Below are positions 1 to 5,611 of a stretch of DNA of 7,145 bases, piece after piece (the stretch's first letter is position 1; each line of letters opens with the position of its first letter). The stretch is from NCBI GenBank assembly GCA_017964345.1, contig JAGCSD010000085.1, positions 1-7,145 of the forward strand, in the 5' to 3' direction. Origin of the DNA: Clostridia bacterium. Its GTDB lineage: Bacteria > Bacillota > Clostridia > Christensenellales > QALW01. The translations under genes were made by a program, and so were the position numbers. The notes beneath the pieces are model-generated. The model made no database searches and was not told the DNA's origin. It saw only the letters and a program-made list of their open reading frames with translations.

Positions 1-693
1 CGCACCATGTACGGCACGCGCGTTTCCATCATATTCGGCATCATGGCGGCACTGATCGTTCTGGTGATCGGCGCGACCTACGGCGCGATCTCCGGGCTTT
101 CCGGCGGCGCCGCCGACTTTGTGATGATGCGTATCGTCGAACTCATTTATTCGATCCCCGAGGTTCTGGTGGTGCTTTTGCTCCAGGTCGTGCTGAAGGA
201 ACCGCTTAGGGCTTGGTTCGACTCCAGCTCGTCCGCGCTGGTGCAGGGTTTGTCGGCGCTCGGCTCCGGCATCATCAGCATCTTCATCACGTTTGCGCTG
301 TTATACTGGGTCACGATGGCGCGTATCGTACGCGGTCAGGTGCTTCAGCTCAAACAGCAGGAATACGTTACCGCGGCGACGGCGCTCGGCGCCGGCAACG
401 GGCGGATCATCCGCAGGCATTTGCTGCCCAACTGCGTCGGCAGCGTGGTGATCACCACCTGCCTGCAGATCCCCAGCGCTATCTTCCTGGAATCGTTTCT
501 CTCCTTCCTCGGCTTGGGCGTTTCCGCGCCGATGGCGAGTCTCGGCTCGCTGTGTTCCGACGCGTTGGGAACGATCCAGATGTATCCGTATCTCCTTCTG
601 TTCCCGAGTATCGTGTTGACGATCGTCATTCTGTCGCTGAATCTGATCGGCGACGGTCTGCGCGACGCGCTCGATCCGCGGCTGAAGAAATGA
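1..693 (+). CDS. oppC: Oligopeptide ABC transporter permease OppC (5' partial)
   Basis: Inner-membrane permease subunit of a peptide importer; with OppB (presumably upstream, outside the window) it forms the channel for peptides delivered by OppA. The frame is open from the window edge, so the start is missing; the Met at base 7 lies inside the family's conserved (F/R)-x-x-x-YG-x-R-xS segment and is not the start. Counting from that Met, hydrophobic segments lie at about 7-30, 40-64, 86-105, 143-170 and 195-215. The cytoplasmic EAA loop that docks on the ATPases is at about 119-141 (AATALGAG followed by RRHLLPN). The family signatures SFLGLGV (about 166-172) and GDGLRDALDP (about 215-224) are clear. 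A loop of about 20 residues (62-86) after the second visible membrane segment is longer than in E. coli OppC; I recall similar insertions in clostridial homologues. It ends 16 bases before oppD, consistent with one operon. DppC or AppC naming is also possible, because the substrate cannot be read from sequence. Confidence 0.95.
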   Translation, partial: RTMYGTRVSIIFGIMAALIVLVIGATYGAISGLSGGAADFVMMRIVELIYSIPEVLVVLLLQVVLKEPLRAWFDSSSSALVQGLSALGSGIISIFITFALLYWVTMARIVRGQVLQLKQQEYVTAATALGAGNGRIIRRHLLPNCVGSVVITTCLQIPSAIFLESFLSFLGLGVSAPMASLGSLCSDALGTIQMYPYLLLFPSIVLTIVILSLNLIGDGLRDALDPRLKK

Positions 694-709
694 GAGGGGG
701 CGAGCGGTA

Positions 710-1726
710 ATGGAAATGGACGAAAAGAAAGCACTTCTTGAGATAGAAGACCTGAAAGTTTCCTTCTTTACACCCGTCGGTGAAGTGAAGGCAGTCAACG
801 GAATATCGTATTCGCTCGGTTATAACGAGGTAATGGGGATCGTAGGAGAATCCGGCTCGGGCAAGAGCGTGGAAGCCTACTCGATCATCGGACTTCTGCA
901 GAACCCCGGCAAAGTCGTCGGCGGTACGATCAAATTCGAGGGGGAGAATGTTCTCGACTATACGGAAGAGCAAATGCGGCAATTCCGCGGCAACAAGGTC
1001 AGTATGATCTTCCAGAACCCGATGACCTGTCTGAACCCCGTGTATACCGTCGGCAATCAGCTCATTGAGGCGCTGATGTGCCACGACAAGGGCTATACCC
1101 GTAAAGCGGCGCGCAAGCGCGCCATCGAGATGTTGGAGCTGGTCGGTATCAACAACGCGGAGAAGCGTATCGACCAGTACCCGCATGAGTTTTCCGGCGG
1201 AATGCGTCAGCGCGCGATGATCGCCATGGCGCTGATCTGCGAGCCGAAGCTTCTGATCGCGGACGAGCCGACAACGGCGCTGGACGTAACCATTCAGGCG
1301 CAGATCCTGGAACTGATGAAGGATCTGCAGAAAAAAAAGAATACGTCGATCATCTTTATTACGCATAACCTCGGCGTTGTGGCGGAGATCTGCGACCGCG
1401 TTTCCGTGATGTACGCCGGGCATATCATCGAGCAGGGCGATGTCGACGATGTGTTCTATAATCCGCAGCACCCCTACACAAGAGGATTGCTTTCTTCCAC
1501 GCCCCGCATGGACGAGGTGACAAAAGAGCGGTTGGTGCCTATCGAGGGTACGCCGATCGACCTGCTCAATCCGCCTAAGGGCTGTAACTTCGGTCCGCGG
1601 TGCAAGGACTGCATGAAGATTTGTCTGCGGGAGAAGCCGCCGTTCGTGGAAGTCGGCGAAGGGCATTACTCCGCCTGCTGGCTTCATTTCAAGAAACAGA
1701 GCGGAAAGGAGGACGCCGAGGCATGA
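710..1726 (+). CDS. oppD: Oligopeptide ABC transporter ATP-binding protein OppD
   Basis: Cytoplasmic ATPase, 338 residues, normal length for OppD/DppD. Visible in order: Walker A GESGSGKS at 46-53, Q-loop Gln102 in FQNPM, ABC signature FSGGMRQR at 161-168, Walker B LLIADEPT at 181-188 (catalytic Glu186), D-loop ALD at 190-192 and switch His219. The C-terminal oligopeptide-transporter extension has HPYTRGLL at about 254-261 and a cysteine-rich segment with Cys292, Cys298, Cys301, Cys305 and Cys323. In some family members cysteines there hold a [4Fe-4S] cluster; whether this one does is inference. The residue two after the Walker A Ser is Glu (GKSVE) where homologues usually have Thr (GKSVT), a mild oddity. 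The start at 710 follows AGGGGG at 695-700 by 9 bases; the Met at 716 is a possible alternative. The stop overlaps the oppF start (ATGA), suggesting translational coupling and balanced production of the two ATPases. Confidence 0.96.
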   Translation: MEMDEKKALLEIEDLKVSFFTPVGEVKAVNGISYSLGYNEVMGIVGESGSGKSVEAYSIIGLLQNPGKVVGGTIKFEGENVLDYTEEQMRQFRGNKVSMIFQNPMTCLNPVYTVGNQLIEALMCHDKGYTRKAARKRAIEMLELVGINNAEKRIDQYPHEFSGGMRQRAMIAMALICEPKLLIADEPTTALDVTIQAQILELMKDLQKKKNTSIIFITHNLGVVAEICDRVSVMYAGHIIEQGDVDDVFYNPQHPYTRGLLSSTPRMDEVTKERLVPIEGTPIDLLNPPKGCNFGPRCKDCMKICLREKPPFVEVGEGHYSACWLHFKKQSGKEDAEA

Positions 1727-2712
1727 GCAGCGAACAAAATCCGCTTATCAAAGTGGAAAACCTGCGTAAATATTTCCCTGTCAAAGGCACGAATCCTTTG
1801 CAGAAGAAGAAATACGTGCAGGCGGTCGAATCCGTTTCCTTTAACATCTATCGCGGTGAAACGCTCGGTATCGTCGGGGAATCCGGCTGCGGCAAAACCA
1901 CGCTCGGACGCACGATCCTCCGGCTCTATGAGCCGACGAGCGGCAAGATCATTTATGACGGCGCGCCGATCTACGACAGCGAGAAGAAGATCGCCGTCAA
2001 AATGCTCCCGTATCGGCGCAAGATGCAGATCATTTTCCAGGATCCCTCCGCTTCACTCGATCCGCGCATGACGGTGGGTGAGATCGTGGGCGAAGCGCTG
2101 GATATCCATAAACTTTACAGCAGTAAGAAAGAACGCAGTGAGCGTATCAACGAGCTTCTTGATAAAGTGGGGTTGAATACGGAACACGCAAACCGCTTTC
2201 CGCCCGAGTTTTCGGGCGGTCAGCAGCAGCGCGTCGGGATCGCCCGGGCGCTGGCGGTGGATCCGGAGTTTATCGTTTGCGATGAGCCGATCTCCGCGCT
2301 GGACGTTTCCATTCAGTCGCAGGTGGTCAATATGCTGGAAGATCTGCAGGCGGAAAACCATCTGACATATTTGTTCATTGCCCACGATATCAGCGTGGTA
2401 CGCCACATTTCCAACCGGATCGGCGTCATGTATCTGGGGCAGATGGTCGAGCTTGCCGACAGCTATGAGCTTTGCAGCAAGCCTGTTCACCCCTATACGC
2501 GGACACTGCTTTCCGCGGTGCCGCTGCCCGATCCGATCAAGAGTCGATCCCGTCAGCGTATCCTGCTGGAGGGCGAGATCCCGAGCCCGCTGAATCCGCC
2601 GTCCGGCTGCCGGTTCCATACCCGGTGCCCCTACGCGACAGATCGCTGCCGCGAGGAGTGCCCGGAGCTTCGGGAACAGTCGCCCGGTCACTTTGTCGCC
2701 TGCCATCTGTAG
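1723..2712 (+). CDS. oppF: Oligopeptide ABC transporter ATP-binding protein OppF
   Basis: Second ATPase of the importer, 329 residues, the partner of OppD in the cytoplasmic heterodimer. Visible: Walker A GESGCGKT at 52-59, Q-loop Gln106 in [11 protein letters not shown] (the OppF-type form; OppD has FQNPM), signature FSGGQQQR at 163-170, Walker B FIVCDEPI at 183-190 with Glu188, ALD at 192-194, switch His221, HPYTR at 256-260, and a Cys-rich C-terminus (Cys296, Cys302, Cys309, Cys313, Cys327). The frame is open upstream to base 1600, but ATG 1723 is chosen because AAAGGAGG at 1705-1712 lies 10 bases before it and it overlaps the oppD stop by ATGA. Both ATPases keep a complete set of catalytic motifs, so neither site looks degenerate. 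Sixty-eight bases separate it from oppA with no clear terminator; they include a small GTTCC-ATA-GGAAC hairpin (2738-2750). Confidence 0.96.
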   Translation: MSSEQNPLIKVENLRKYFPVKGTNPLQKKKYVQAVESVSFNIYRGETLGIVGESGCGKTTLGRTILRLYEPTSGKIIYDGAPIYDSEKKIAVKMLPYRRKMQIIFQDPSASLDPRMTVGEIVGEALDIHKLYSSKKERSERINELLDKVGLNTEHANRFPPEFSGGQQQRVGIARALAVDPEFIVCDEPISALDVSIQSQVVNMLEDLQAENHLTYLFIAHDISVVRHISNRIGVMYLGQMVELADSYELCSKPVHPYTRTLLSAVPLPDPIKSRSRQRILLEGEIPSPLNPPSGCRFHTRCPYATDRCREECPELREQSPGHFVACHL

Positions 2713-2769
2713 AGGCGGCACATTCCATGGGTATTCGGTTCCATAGGAACTTAATGCAAATAAATTTTT

Positions 2770-2774
2770 GGAGG
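2770..2774 (+). promoter_or_regulatory. Ribosome binding site that fixes the oppA start
   Basis: GGAGG immediately precedes three in-frame ATG codons at 2775, 2781 and 2784. The first touches the Shine-Dalgarno and can be excluded. The second has a 6-base spacer and the third a 9-base spacer. Both usable starts give the same mature lipoprotein. Confidence 0.8.
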
Positions 2775-2780
2775 ATGAAC

Positions 2781-4481
2781 ATGATGAAAACGAAGAACGT
2801 TCTCGCATTGGTGCTGGCACTCTGCCTCGTTCTATCTTTGGGCGCGTGCAAGGGTACCGGAAATAATGGCGAGGAAGGCGACAAACCCTTTGTGGTTAAC
2901 GCCTGCATTGCCTCTGAGCCGGAAACAATCGACCCCGGTCTGATCAGCTCCGTTGACGGTTCCACCTACACCCAGCATCAGTTCGAAAATCTGATGAAAT
3001 ATCAGATCGTTGACGAGTTGGTTGACAAGGATGCCAATATGCATGATACCAAGGTCGTGCCCGGTCAGGCGGCATCCTACACCGTGTCCGAAGATCAGTG
3101 CGTCTACACCTTTACGCTGCGCAACGACATTTTCTGGTCTGACGGACAGCCTGTCACGGCGAACGATTTCGTTTACAGCTGGCGCCGTCTTGTCGATCCC
3201 GCAACTGCGTCCGAGTACGGCTACTTCCTTGACAATATCGTCAAAAATGCAGCCGCGATCCAGGCGAAAGAAATGGACAAGACCGAACTGGGCGTCAAAG
3301 CCATTGACGAAAAGACGTTCGAAGTCACGCTGGAAACACCCTGCGTGTATTTCCTTGAAATGTGCGCGTTTGCCTCTCTCGTTCCGCTCCGCGAGGACGT
3401 TGTGGAAGGCAAGGACAACTGGACTGAACCCGCCAACATCGTGGTCAACGGTCCGTACAAGGTTACCGAATGGGTGCATGACAGCTACATCCGTATGGAG
3501 AAAAACGAGCGCTACTATGATGCAGCGAACCTCGGTCCCGACGCTATCGTTTGGTGGCTGAGCGACAGCGAAACCTCCATTCTCTCCGCCTATCAGTCCG
3601 GCGAGTATAATTTCATTGAAACCTTCCCGTCTGATATGATCGAGTCTTTGCAGGCTTCCGGCGATTGCTTCATCAATCCCTATGTCGGCACCTACTATCT
3701 GTATCTGAACTGCTCGAAGATCACTGACTGGCGTGTTCGTGCCGCGATGGTTCTCTCCGTTGACCGTGAGAACATCGTGAAGAACGTCACCCAGGGCGGA
3801 CAAGCGCCCGCAACCGGTTTCGTGGCTTCCGGTATTCTGGATTCCACCGGTGCCGACTTTGCCTATGGCGCAAGCGAGCTTGGCGCGATCTACAACAACC
3901 TGAAGAAGCTGTACCCCGATGCTGATCTTACGACCTATCCCGGCAAGTGCGATCTTGCCAAGAAGCTCTATGACGAAGCGGTAGCCGAAGGCAAATGGGA
4001 TCCCCAGACCACCATCGTTTACAACTTCAATACGAACGATACGCACAAGGCGATCGCCGAAGCGTGCGGCTCCGACTGGAAGACCGTTCTCGGCATGAAC
4101 ATCAGCACGGAGAACCAGGAATGGGCGACCTACACCAACGGCCTCGGCGAACACACCTTCGGCGTGGCGCGTCTGGGCTGGATCGCTGACTACAACGATC
4201 CCATCACCTACCTGGAACTGCTTGTCACCGGTAATTCCTATAACTACGGTCTTTACAGCGATGAGGCGTATGACAAGGATATCACCGATGCGAAGGCGAT
4301 GCTTGCCGGCGCAGAACGTGACCAGCTGCTCTATGCGGCGGAAGAAAAGCTCTTCGGTGAAGGCGGCTTCCCCGTTTGCCCGATCTACTACTACACCAAC
4401 ATGTACTGCGCGAAGGGGCTGACCAACATTGGTTACACCAGCATGGGCTACTTCTTCTTCCAGTACGCACAGGCGAAATAA
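2781..4481 (+). CDS. oppA: Peptide-binding lipoprotein OppA (SBP_bac_5 family)
   Basis: Extracellular substrate-binding protein of the Opp importer, 566 residues from the chosen start. A basic-hydrophobic signal peptide (MMKTKN then a Leu/Val/Ala core) ends in the lipobox LGAC with lipidated Cys23, so the mature protein should be anchored to the outer face of the membrane, as usual in Gram-positives. A short polar Gly/Asn/Glu linker follows. Family 5 binding-protein hallmarks are strong: TLRNDIFWSDGQPVTANDFV followed by YSWRRLVDP, close to E. coli OppA; WRVRAAMVLSVDRENIV mid-protein; and a C-terminal FPVCPIYYYTN segment. The open frame continues far upstream through oppF (to 2472), but that extension has no family similarity and the GGAGG at 2770-2774 marks the true start. 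It is last in the operon and followed by a strong terminator. Peptide transport is confident; the exact substrates are not readable. Confidence 0.96.
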   Translation: MMKTKNVLALVLALCLVLSLGACKGTGNNGEEGDKPFVVNACIASEPETIDPGLISSVDGSTYTQHQFENLMKYQIVDELVDKDANMHDTKVVPGQAASYTVSEDQCVYTFTLRNDIFWSDGQPVTANDFVYSWRRLVDPATASEYGYFLDNIVKNAAAIQAKEMDKTELGVKAIDEKTFEVTLETPCVYFLEMCAFASLVPLREDVVEGKDNWTEPANIVVNGPYKVTEWVHDSYIRMEKNERYYDAANLGPDAIVWWLSDSETSILSAYQSGEYNFIETFPSDMIESLQASGDCFINPYVGTYYLYLNCSKITDWRVRAAMVLSVDRENIVKNVTQGGQAPATGFVASGILDSTGADFAYGASELGAIYNNLKKLYPDADLTTYPGKCDLAKKLYDEAVAEGKWDPQTTIVYNFNTNDTHKAIAEACGSDWKTVLGMNISTENQEWATYTNGLGEHTFGVARLGWIADYNDPITYLELLVTGNSYNYGLYSDEAYDKDITDAKAMLAGAERDQLLYAAEEKLFGEGGFPVCPIYYYTNMYCAKGLTNIGYTSMGYFFFQYAQAK

Positions 4482-4513
4482 GATCGGTTTCAGCGACGTG
4501 TTCTAAAAGACAG

Positions 4514-4568
4514 TTGCAAAGGGAGGACGGTGTAATCCAATCGGGTTACGCCGTTTTTCCTTTTGCAA
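4514..4568 (+). terminator. Long intrinsic terminator of the opp operon
   Basis: A 12-bp stem (4527-4538 with 4543-4554, two G-U pairs) closes a 4-base AATC loop and runs into TTTTT at 4554-4558. The flanks also pair: TTGCAAAGGGAGG at 4514-4526 can pair with bases 4555-4568 through several G-U pairs and one bulged T. The fully folded hairpin would be about 25 bp. It lies 32 bases after the oppA stop. Confidence 0.9.
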
Positions 4569-4682
4569 TGCGGGTTACGCAATATTTGAAGGGTTGTTTC
4601 GTATCTCTTCAATCGTAGCGATATCTCCCTTTCGTCGGGGACGGTGATGCTCCCGTCGGCGTGCATACCGGCGGAAACGAAT
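4569..4682 (+). other. Non-coding stretch, no gene recognised
   Basis: No convincing gene, ribosome binding site or promoter is seen here. The ten-base word CGGGTTACGC at 4571-4580 repeats the right arm of the preceding terminator (4542-4551). The remainder (about 4600-4682) is GC-richer and open in several frames on both strands, but I recognise no protein similarity in it. It may be flank or debris of the mobile element that follows. Confidence 0.5.
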
Positions 4683-4796
4683 TGCGTCCACTATATCGAC
4701 GACGGGTACAGCGTCGGCTCATTCGACCGTCCCGGCTGGAAACGACTGATGGACGATATCGAGGCGGGAACCGTTCAAACGGGTATTGCCAAGGAT
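4683..4796 (+). pseudogene. Serine site-specific recombinase fragment (resolvase-type catalytic domain)
   Basis: Read from base 4683, the frame gives CVHYIDDGYSVGSFDRPGWK, then RLMDDIEAG and an IAKD end. This matches the conserved middle of the catalytic domain of large and transposon-type serine recombinases, which typically read Y-x-DDG-x-SG-x-x-FDRP-x-(W/F)-x-R-(L/M)-x-x-DIE-x-G and then I-x-KD-x-SR-x-GR. The catalytic Ser segment near the N-terminus is absent, as is the SR-x-GR motif that should follow KD. At about 4796 the sequence switches to an IS200 transposase; the open frame then stops at TAG 4812-4814. Only about 38 residues survive, so it is a non-functional scrap. Before 4683 the similarity also ends abruptly. 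It probably derives from a conjugative or mobilisable element. Identification rests on motif recognition without alignment. Confidence 0.75.
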
Positions 4797-5119
4797 GCAA
4801 GTATAAAGAAGTAGAAATACCGGAAGGACATGTGATGTCCGATCATATCATGTGCGTCTGTTGTTGAGTATACCACCCAAAACGAGTGTATCAAGTTTTA
4901 TAAGGTATCTGAAAGGGAAAAGTGCACGGATGATATTTGATAAGCACGCGAAACCTAAAGTATACGTTCGGCAACCGGCACTTTTGGGCAGAGGGGTACT
5001 ACGTTTCAACGGTGGGACCTAATGAAACAACAATACGAAACTACATATAGGATCAAGAAAAAGCAGATATTACGTTAGATAAATTAAGCGTAAAGGAATA
5101 CGCAGATCCATCTTGTTAA
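4796..5119 (+). pseudogene. tnpA: IS200/IS605-type Y1 (HUH) transposase TnpA remnant, frameshifted
   Basis: Reading through two lesions recovers about 107 codons of a TnpA; family members are about 130-155 residues, so roughly the first third is missing. Segment 1 (from 4796) reads CKYKEVEIPEGHVMSDH. One base is missing after 4848, inside the HUH motif (His codons at 4844-4846 and 4849-4851). Segment 2 in the next frame reads LLLSIPPKTSVSSF and YLKGKSARMIFDKHAKPK. An extra G at 4960 restores the original frame, and segment 3 reads YTFGNRHFWAEGYYVSTVG, then DKLSVKEYADP, up to TAA 5117-5119. An amber TAG at 5048-5050 lies between the predicted catalytic Tyr (5042-5044) and the metal-site Gln (5054-5056) of the YxxxQ motif. 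The family (HUH nuclease moving single-stranded DNA) is well supported; the protein cannot be made intact. The 5' end abuts a recombinase fragment, so the IS left end is gone. Confidence 0.88.
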
Positions 5120-5154
5120 CCCCTTAAAGGGTTGCCAAAACGACAAAGACTATA

Positions 5155-5220
5155 GGGCTTGAACAAAAAAGTGAAAGCCCGCGCTTTGAAGCGCGGGTCG
5201 GTAACACGGGCTTATAGCCC
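5155..5220 (+). repeat. Cluster of overlapping hairpins in the IS right end
   Basis: Three stems can form. GGGCTT at 5155-5160 can pair with AAGCCC at 5175-5180. CCCGCGCT at 5178-5185 pairs with AGCGCGGG at 5190-5197 around a TTGA loop. GGGCT at 5208-5212 pairs with AGCCC at 5216-5220 around TAT. The first two share bases 5178-5180 and so are mutually exclusive. There is no U tract, so these are not ordinary terminators. They most likely belong to the IS200 right end. Confidence 0.65.
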
Positions 5221-5228
5221 TAAGTCAA

Positions 5229-5249
5229 ACCACCCGTTTGACGGGTGGT
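5229..5249 (+). repeat. IS200-type right-end hairpin
   Basis: A perfect 9-bp inverted repeat, ACCACCCGT and ACGGGTGGT, encloses a TTG loop. Hairpins of this composition are typical at the right end of clostridial IS200-like elements, where TnpA recognises one strand. It lies 110 bases beyond the tnpA stop. Confidence 0.75.
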
Positions 5250-5327
5250 GCTGATTTAGGGGTTTTGTCATACCGTGCCGAAAGACTGCATATCTTTAGA
5301 GAGAAAACGAAAAAGGAGTGATCTTGT

Positions 5328-5531
5328 ATGGCACTGAATACCTGCGGCGGTAACAATCTGTTTGACACGAGCAGTCTGCTTCTCTTTTTTGTGGCGCTTT
5401 CGGCACTCTCCTGCGACGGCGACAATACTTGCAGTAATAACAACCTGCTGTTGTTTTTCCTGTTATTGGCGCTTCTGCTCGGTGCGGACGGTTCCGGCAG
5501 CAACACCTGCGGTACTTGCGGTACTTGCTGA
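5328..5531 (+). CDS. Small Cys/Asn/Leu-rich hydrophobic repeat protein, function unknown
   Basis: 67 residues; I do not recognise a named family, though small hydrophobic Cys/Asn-rich proteins occur in Clostridia. AAGGAG at 5313-5318, inside a near-perfect match to the 16S anti-Shine-Dalgarno, lies 9 bases before the ATG, so translation is well supported. The protein has two imperfect repeats: NTC-GGNNL, LLLFF, CDGD (residues 4-32) and NTC-SNNNL, LLLFF, ADGSGS (residues 33-58), followed by a third NTC and a C-terminal CGTCGTC. Cysteines are at 6, 29, 35, 61, 64 and 67, the last three forming CxxCxxC. Hydrophobic runs at about 16-28 and 39-53 are short for membrane spans. There is no Lys, Arg, His, Glu, Gln, Pro, Ile, Tyr or Trp; the only charges are Asp13, 30, 32 and 54. 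There is no signal-peptide basic start and no lipobox. It could be a membrane hairpin, a disulfide-linked or spore-surface structural protein, or a metal binder. It converges on the GNAT gene and appears monocistronic. Confidence 0.75.
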   Translation: MALNTCGGNNLFDTSSLLLFFVALSALSCDGDNTCSNNNLLLFFLLLALLLGADGSGSNTCGTCGTC

Positions 5532-5535
5532 AAAA

Positions 5536-5556
5536 CCGGGAGAACTCCTCTCCCGG
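5536..5556 (+). other. GC-rich hairpin after the small Cys-rich gene
   Basis: An 8-bp perfect stem, CCGGGAGA with TCTCCCGG, has a 5-base ACTCC loop and starts 4 bases after the stop codon. No T tract follows, so by itself it is a poor terminator. It may protect the 3' end of the short mRNA or stall polymerase ahead of the U-tailed hairpin 20 bases further on. Confidence 0.6.
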
Positions 5557-5575
5557 CGGCGGGACAAGCGGATGA

Positions 5576-5602
5576 AAAAACGGCTGAATCACAGCCGTTT
5601 TT
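5576..5602. terminator. Bidirectional intrinsic terminator between converging genes
   Basis: AAAAACGGCTG (5576-5586) pairs with CAGCCGTTTTT (5592-5602) around an AATCA loop. This gives a GC core followed by a U run on either strand. It ends the small Cys-rich gene on the + strand and the GNAT gene (stop at 5612) on the - strand. Confidence 0.9.
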
Positions 5603-5611
5603 GCTATATCC

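Larger units (their letters stand above)
4796..5260 (+). mobile_element. Remnant IS200-type insertion sequence (right part only)
   Basis: The element comprises the tnpA remnant and about 140 bases of hairpin-rich right end, finishing near the ACCACCCGT/ACGGGTGGT hairpin. IS200-family elements lack terminal inverted repeats and carry subterminal hairpins read by TnpA, which this layout fits. No tnpB and no left-end hairpin are visible. The right border is approximate, because single-strand insertion leaves no target duplication to mark it. Confidence 0.75.

Noticed and set aside
626..1687. Long open frame on the minus strand opposite oppD (353 codons)
   Set aside because: It is the antisense of a strongly conserved ATPase gene and has no ribosome binding site or recognisable domain. 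Its openness follows from the codon bias of oppD. The minus-strand frames opposite oppF (2053-2820) and oppA (2832-4154) were rejected for the same reason.
2472..2780. Upstream extension of the oppA reading frame into oppF
   Set aside because: The added residues look like an out-of-frame reading of OppF and precede a perfect lipoprotein signal peptide with its own GGAGG, so the start at 2781 is far better.
4609..4867. Open frames of 63-68 codons (minus 4609-4800, plus 4661-4867) as candidate genes
   Set aside because: No ribosome binding sites and no similarity except where the plus frame enters TnpA by chance at its end. The same bases read better as recombinase and transposase remnants.
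5155..5249. Riboswitch or CRISPR-like repeat array
   Set aside because: The hairpins differ in sequence, are not regularly spaced and match no riboswitch core I know. Their position after tnpA fits an IS200 right end better.
5265..5296. Promoter for the small gene: TTGTCA (5265-5270) with TATCTT (5291-5296)
   Set aside because: The spacer is 20 bases, and alternative -10 choices at 17-18 bases match poorly. A CATACCGT at 5269-5276 faintly resembles sporulation-sigma -10 boxes, but no matching -35 is evident.
5328..5531. RiPP or bacteriocin precursor with the Thr/Cys-rich tail as core peptide
   Set aside because: No leader-type charged N-terminus, no double-Gly site, and no modification, transport or immunity gene in the window. 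The neighbouring GNAT and peptidase-like genes have their own promoter and terminators and run in the opposite direction.
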